Below, in pieces: positions 59,854-64,000 of a DNA stretch of 64,000 nucleotides. A program made the translations under genes and the position numbers. Below the pieces are notes generated by a model that made no database searches, had not been told where the DNA came from, and saw only the letters and a program-made list of their open reading frames with translations. Where the stretch lies: contig NZ_WHKF01000002.1 of assembly GCF_009295825.1 (NCBI RefSeq), positions 744,001 to 808,000 of the forward strand. Direction: 5' to 3'. How positions within the stretch are numbered: the stretch's first letter is position 1; every line of letters begins with the position of its first letter. The stretch is from Marinifilum sp. N1E240 (GTDB taxonomy: Bacteria > Bacteroidota > Bacteroidia > Bacteroidales > Marinifilaceae).

Positions 59854-60477
59854 TTAACTCATTAAATTGAAAATAGCTAGAGCAAAAAGGTAGAATCGTA
59901 AAAAACGGAACAATCCAAACATCAGATATCTTTTAAAGCTAAAATTGATCATTCCTGAGGCGATACTCACCATAGAAAAAGGAATGGGAAGCAATGCACC
60001 AATAACAATTAAAAATCCGCCCCATTTCTTTATATGAGCAATATGCTTTTTCATTTTTCCCTCTAATGCCTCTTGCAGGAAGGGAATTTTAACAATGGCT
60101 TTACCAATAAAGTAGGAAACACACCCACCCAAATAGGAAAGTAGCGCTAAAAAAGACAAGTGTACCATCGGATTGGGTAATGTTTTTACCCATGCAATGA
60201 ACAATTCAGGCGGAATCAAGCCCAATATCGATTCGGAAACAAAAAAGAGCGAAAAGACACCAAATCGAGAATAATCTTTTGTTTTCTCGGTGAATAAGCT
60301 ATCTAAATCCAATACAAAATGATCCAGTAACAAAAGTGTACCAATGATAACCGCAAAGGGAAGAATCACTTTTTTAAGACTTTCGATGATAAACTGGTAA
60401 AATCCGGTATAGGAATAATACTGATGAAGTAGCAAGACACGTGGCTTGCGATTTTTACGCTCAAATTGTGTTTTCAT
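59854..60477 (-). CDS. DedA/VTT-domain membrane protein
   Basis: A 207-residue membrane protein if begun at the ATG at 60477 (MKTQFERKNRKPRV); the frame allows 17 more residues to 60528. Hydrophobic segments at about 41-60 (VILPFAVIIGTLLLLDHFV), 80-95, 105-135, 155-175 and 185-205. The motif FVSESILGLIPPELFIAWV, then LLSYLGGCVSYFIGKAI and GALLPIPFSMVSIASGMINF, are typical of the VTT (SNARE-associated/DedA) fold, whose members transport or flip lipids. It is monocistronic. Confidence 0.8.
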   Translation of the reverse strand: MKTQFERKNRKPRVLLLHQYYSYTGFYQFIIESLKKVILPFAVIIGTLLLLDHFVLDLDSLFTEKTKDYSRFGVFSLFFVSESILGLIPPELFIAWVKTLPNPMVHLSFLALLSYLGGCVSYFIGKAIVKIPFLQEALEGKMKKHIAHIKKWGGFLIVIGALLPIPFSMVSIASGMINFSFKRYLMFGLFRFLRFYLFALAIFNLMS

Positions 60478-60620
60478 ATAATACTTGAATAAGGCAGTAA
60501 CTGCCACTTTATGATATGTACATACCAATTTAGAATAGCATTTTGCTATTGATCATTAAAAATTTGATTGCGGGGATTAGATTCGATTAGGAATCAATAG
60601 TGTAGGTAATATGCTTTACT

Positions 60621-60908
60621 TTAAGCCTTTGGGGGAGGCGAGTCAATATCTTCAGAAGAATTGTCAATGCCCAGTATTCTATTGAGAATACCATATTTGT
60701 TGTTCAGAATCATCAATTTGGAAAGTATGTTGGACATGTCTAACTCCTCAGCTTCTTCCTTATCTGTTTCATCCGAAACATCCGAATTTTCGTTATTTGT
60801 ATCAATAAGCCCAATGCACGATTTTCCATCCACACGCATAAAATTCTGTATCACCGGAAGCGATAACAGAAAAACAGATAGAAGGAGTAGTAATAAAGAC
60901 TTTTTCAT
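60621..60908 (-). CDS. Small secreted hypothetical protein
   Basis: A 95-residue protein with a signal peptide (MKKSLLLLLLSVFLLSLPVI) and a very acidic middle (NENSDVSDETDKEEAEELD), ending in DIDSPPPKA. No family recognised. A TACATTTG -7 element (minus strand, 60929-60936) lies 20 bases upstream of the start. Confidence 0.6.
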   Translation of the reverse strand: MKKSLLLLLLSVFLLSLPVIQNFMRVDGKSCIGLIDTNNENSDVSDETDKEEAEELDMSNILSKLMILNNKYGILNRILGIDNSSEDIDSPPPKA

Positions 60909-61055
60909 TGATTTTTTTCTTCGTTACACAAATGTATCAAAAAATTCCACTTAACAATAGGTCGAACTCTTATTTAGACAGGAAAGTTAGTGGAAATAGG
61001 GTTTTCCCCCATACGATATAGGTTGATTCCTGTTTCGCTTGATTGCTGCAGCTCA

Positions 61056-61063
61056 TACTTTTG
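61056..61063 (+). promoter_or_regulatory. Promoter -7 element (TACTTTTG)
   Basis: A TAnnTTTG match 17 bases before the ATG at 61081; it drives the two stress-protein genes. Confidence 0.5.
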
Positions 61064-61080
61064 TAAATAAAAATTGAGAC

Positions 61081-61908
61081 ATGCAGAAACTGGAAAAAAA
61101 TAACTCAAACAATCGCATTTTAATTCTTGCAGATTTCTCGGAAGGTGGTTGGACTGCAGCCCGATTTGCAATGGAACATCTGTATCAGCCGGGAAGTATA
61201 ATTTATATTCTTCAAACCTGGCAGAAACCTTCTTATGGTAGCTCAATGGTACGGGATCTTACATCCATTTTACAGAACATTACCAATAGCGAGTTAAAAG
61301 CATTGAAAAGAAAGATGTTGAGTATCTATCCGGATCTTGAGAAGGACATTCATTTGCTTTCGGTTGAAGGTGAATTGAGTCAGTTTTTCGAAAGTGATGC
61401 CTACTTGAATCACCAATGGCAATTGGTTATGAGTACGAAATACAAAAATGGAGAAACCAGCAAGAATCCACGCTTTACCGAGATAATCGATCAAGTGAAT
61501 CAGCCACTTTATCTGTTAAATGATATCGATTATGTGGACAATATCCCAAATGTATTTTTAATGACCAGTAATAAGATGGTAAGTTCAGAGGTACTAAATG
61601 TTTTGCAGCAAATAAATGCAAAGCAATATTCCAACATTCAGGTTTGCCTCGAGGATGATACAATATCTCAGCTAACGAAAGAGAAGCAAATAAAATTGGT
61701 GTCGAATGTCTGTACCAACAGTAAGTTACGTTTCTCAAAACTATGTAGTGATAATGGTTTAAACCAGATAAGGGAATACGAACGAAAGAGAATTCCAAAT
61801 CTGATGATATTTGATAAAAACCGCAACAGGAAAATCCAGAACAAGCTTAAAAACTATTTAGATCGTTGGTTGGTGAAAAGCAAGGGGATTAGTATCGGAA
61901 CTTATTAA
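61081..61908 (+). CDS. Universal stress protein-like protein
   Basis: A 275-residue protein. The first half has the Usp-type start RILILADFSEGGWTAARFAM, a strand (GSIIYILQTW), helices and the acidic KDIHLLSVEGELSQFFES. The second half is a diverged repeat of the same fold (IPNVFLMTSNKMVSSEVLNV, NLMIFDKNRNRKI). The ATP-binding G-2x-G-9x-G motif is not visible, so it may not bind ATP. It is followed after 10 bases by a second Usp-type gene. Confidence 0.7.
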   Translation: MQKLEKNNSNNRILILADFSEGGWTAARFAMEHLYQPGSIIYILQTWQKPSYGSSMVRDLTSILQNITNSELKALKRKMLSIYPDLEKDIHLLSVEGELSQFFESDAYLNHQWQLVMSTKYKNGETSKNPRFTEIIDQVNQPLYLLNDIDYVDNIPNVFLMTSNKMVSSEVLNVLQQINAKQYSNIQVCLEDDTISQLTKEKQIKLVSNVCTNSKLRFSKLCSDNGLNQIREYERKRIPNLMIFDKNRNRKIQNKLKNYLDRWLVKSKGISIGTY

Positions 61909-61918
61909 TTGAAAGAGC

Positions 61919-62872
61919 ATGAGAGCAGGAAATATCTATAAAATAGTAGTGCCTATAAGTTTGAAAGGAGATAGTGAGCAAGCATTAAAACAAGCTCTGT
62001 TTTTATGCAAAAAGACGAAATCGACACTTACTCTTTTACATGTTGTGCCATCTGATAAAAGCATATTGCGCGTAATGCGTTCCAACATAAATAAAAGATT
62101 ACAAGCTAGGGGAATGGTTCGTTTAATACGCTTTGCCAAATTATTCTTTGAGGGTAAAATCCCGAATAACATTCATTTAAAAGTAGAGATTGGGAATCAT
62201 GTAGAATCGATTATTGATTTTGCCAATTCTGAGAGGTTTGATTTATTGGTTCTTAATTCGGGTAAGAGGATTCATAATTTATCATCAAGATTAAAAAGGC
62301 AAAGCGTAGAACGAATTGTTCGGGAGACCATATGTCCCGTAATATCGGTAAACGATAGATGGACGAATAGGGGCGTCAGGGACATTTTGGTTCCCATTGA
62401 TATCACCAGAAAATCGAAAGACTTAATCGAATGGTGCATTTTTATGGGACAAACTTTTAATGCCAGAATTGAATTACTAGCAGCTCTTACGGTTAAAATT
62501 GAACTGAAGAGAAGTTTGGCTTACCGTAAGACACAGATCATGAAAAACTGGATTGAAAGAGATGGAGTGAGCTGTAAGGTAGAAATTGTGGAGAGAGAAA
62601 TGAGCAGCAGAATAGACACCACCCTGGAGGAATTGAAGTATCGCAAGGCGGATCTGATCCTTATAAAAGGACATAGGGATTTAATATTTAGCGACACCGA
62701 AGGGGAAAGAATGATGTCGGAAATCATAAAATCTTCAAAAGTGCCAGTAATGAGCTTAGGGATAGAATTCGAAGAGTTTTTTACAGATATTATTGGCGCG
62801 AACTCACAAAAGAAAAACGACAGAATTCCATTTTATATGTACGAGAAAAAGGAATACAACAACAATCACTGA
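61919..62872 (+). CDS. Universal stress protein, two Usp domains
   Basis: A 317-residue protein with two Usp domains: about residues 7-145 (YKIVVPISLKGDSEQALKQA, LTLLHVVPS, DLLVLNSGKR, VERIVRETICPVISV) and about 152-290 (VRDILVPIDITRKSKDLIEW, ARIELLAALTV, ADLILIKGHRDLIFS, SEIIKSSKVPVMSLG). The ATP loop is partly degenerate. It forms an operon with the gene at 61081; the two may act together. Confidence 0.85.
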   Translation: MRAGNIYKIVVPISLKGDSEQALKQALFLCKKTKSTLTLLHVVPSDKSILRVMRSNINKRLQARGMVRLIRFAKLFFEGKIPNNIHLKVEIGNHVESIIDFANSERFDLLVLNSGKRIHNLSSRLKRQSVERIVRETICPVISVNDRWTNRGVRDILVPIDITRKSKDLIEWCIFMGQTFNARIELLAALTVKIELKRSLAYRKTQIMKNWIERDGVSCKVEIVEREMSSRIDTTLEELKYRKADLILIKGHRDLIFSDTEGERMMSEIIKSSKVPVMSLGIEFEEFFTDIIGANSQKKNDRIPFYMYEKKEYNNNH

Positions 62873-63156
62873 TAATAAGAGTCAAGTAAGAAAATCATAA
62901 CAGATAATTGAATATTGGGGAATACGCAATTTGATTTTCTTAAGGAAAGCTTCCAGATTAGAATAATATAATGCAAACATAGTTAGACGAAGGAAGCTTT
63001 CCATTTTGACTTTTAATGAAAAACATATTAAATGTGCAGTTTAATATGGAAAGTGGGTTTATTTAGTATTCGATTTATTTTCTAAAAGGAGGCAAAAGTC
63101 GGAAAAGAGATGAATAATATTTATAAATTTGTTAATCATCCAATGCAAACCTGTTT
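62873..63156. other. Intergenic region with long inverted repeat
   Basis: GGAAAGCTTCC (62944-62954) and GGAAGCTTTCC (62992-63002) form a perfect 11-bp inverted repeat around 37 AT-rich bases; ATTTTGACTTTT follows, so it may be the terminator of the stress-protein operon. Confidence 0.5.
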
Positions 63157-64000
63157 ATGAGTATCAAAAGAAACATTCGTATCAAACAAAAAATTGCAGG
63201 CATACTAATCATCTTTAGTTTGTTCTCTTTTGGTGGCATTCTTTACACGTTCAGTAGCAGTGCAAAGCTCGACAAATCCCATGTAAAATTGGTCGAGAAC
63301 TCAGAGAAAATAGAAATAGAAGTCTTCAATGTCAGAATTTATTTGAATGATAAGTTTGAGGTTGATGGTGAAAATAATAGCGACTTGCGAAATTCAGGAT
63401 TGGATAATGCAAATGCTTATATCCAGGAAATCGAGAAAATGATTTCTGAATCGAGAACCTACCATTCCGAAGGAGAAAAGAATCTTTTAGACAATTTGCT
63501 CATCCTTAAGGGTGATATCGAAAGAATTCGAAAATCGATAGATGAATCGGATTCACATATTCCTTACTTCGATGAATTCACTTCAGAATTCTCCGTTTAC
63601 GAAAAGTCATTGCATCAATACATTAACGAAACCAATTATCGACTAAAAAGAGAAATCTTTATACTCTTGTTTGGGATTTTTATAATTCTTTTGGTGAGTC
63701 TTGCCTTAATAATTCGTTTGATGAACTCCCTAATTAGAATCAACAGACAACTGGTTCGCAATACCATGAAAGTGGAGCAGGGAGAACGAAAGCGAATTGC
63801 AATGGATTTGCATGATGGATTGGGAGCACTTTTGTCGAGCATTGGAATGTACAGTAAAATTCTGGAGAAGGAGTTTAAAGCGAATGAAATAGTTGCCGGA
63901 AGATTGAATCAGATTACACAACTATCCAAACAGGCACTAGATACAGTGGGAGAGGTCATCAACAATTTAAACCCATCGGTTTTGAATCGCTACAATCTGG
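63157..64000 (+). CDS. NarL-type sensor histidine kinase, 3' end cut by the window
   Basis: An ATG at 63157 opens a frame that is still open at the window end (281 codons). A membrane helix at about residues 13-33 (AGILIIFSLFSFGGILY) is followed by an extracytoplasmic helical region of about 130 residues and a second helix at about 167-188 (IFILLFGIFIILLVSLALII). Then ERKRIAMDLHDGLGALLSSI, the HisKA_3 phosphoacceptor box with its His near residue 218, and ALDTVGEVINNLNPSVLN. The ATPase domain must lie beyond 64000. A LuxR-type response regulator is expected downstream. Confidence 0.85.
   Translation, partial: MSIKRNIRIKQKIAGILIIFSLFSFGGILYTFSSSAKLDKSHVKLVENSEKIEIEVFNVRIYLNDKFEVDGENNSDLRNSGLDNANAYIQEIEKMISESRTYHSEGEKNLLDNLLILKGDIERIRKSIDESDSHIPYFDEFTSEFSVYEKSLHQYINETNYRLKREIFILLFGIFIILLVSLALIIRLMNSLIRINRQLVRNTMKVEQGERKRIAMDLHDGLGALLSSIGMYSKILEKEFKANEIVAGRLNQITQLSKQALDTVGEVINNLNPSVLNRYNL

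Noticed and set aside
60661-60954. 97-codon plus-strand frame
   Set aside because: It is antisense to the small secreted protein, which has a clear signal peptide and its own -7 element.

Overview
The window looks like chromosomal DNA of a marine or sediment Bacteroidota, probably order Marinilabiliales (for example a Marinifilaceae-type genome). The evidence is an AT-rich sequence, a SusC/SusD pair, a propeller-AraC regulator, GH97, TonB-linked receptors with carboxypeptidase-like N-terminal domains, and repeated -7 elements of the Bacteroidota form TAnnTTTG. Genus assignment is inference.

Layout. 1-10.2 kb: two small paralogous genes, a LytTR regulator next to an outer-membrane receptor, a PLP-dependent acyl-CoA transferase (serine palmitoyltransferase/AONS family) with a TetR regulator, a leucine-rich-repeat protein and a second TonB-dependent receptor. 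10.2-15.1 kb: sbcD-sbcC on the minus strand. 15.7-19.4 kb: a nuclease-like hypothetical, a SHOCT protein, an anaerobic sulfatase-maturating enzyme and the wreck of a true formylglycine-generating enzyme. 19.9-32.3 kb: a polysaccharide utilisation locus (membrane-tethered propeller-AraC regulator, SusC, SusD, a GH-D-like hydrolase, GH97), probably for alpha-galactosides. The same three-part operator precedes the regulator gene and susC.

32.3-47.6 kb is an accessory region. It starts with a broken rtcB tail and a pair of beta-propeller lipoproteins bounded by a 133-bp direct repeat. Three consecutive PD-(D/E)XK-type proteins follow, then a type I restriction-modification operon (hsdM-hsdS-[HEPN]-[membrane protein]-hsdR). 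The most interesting observation is that the HEPN/Abi-C-like protein between hsdS and hsdR ends in a 70-residue domain that aligns without gaps to the C-terminus of the neighbouring HsdR. HEPN may therefore dock on the methylase complex as an alternative effector. Palindromic repeats litter this region and one lies inside hsdR.

48.8-56.4 kb is an insertion at the 3' end of mnmE. Direct copies of the last codons of mnmE occur at both outer ends and inside, the presumed native mnmE terminator is displaced by about 7.6 kb, and the cargo is a 1722-residue KAP-like membrane NTPase. No integrase is visible.

56.4-64 kb is ordinary chromosome: mnmE, small conserved proteins, tRNA-Leu(UAG), a DedA/VTT-like membrane protein, two universal-stress-type proteins and the start of a NarL-type sensor kinase cut by the window end. 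All assignments are from reading the sequence; no database search was possible.
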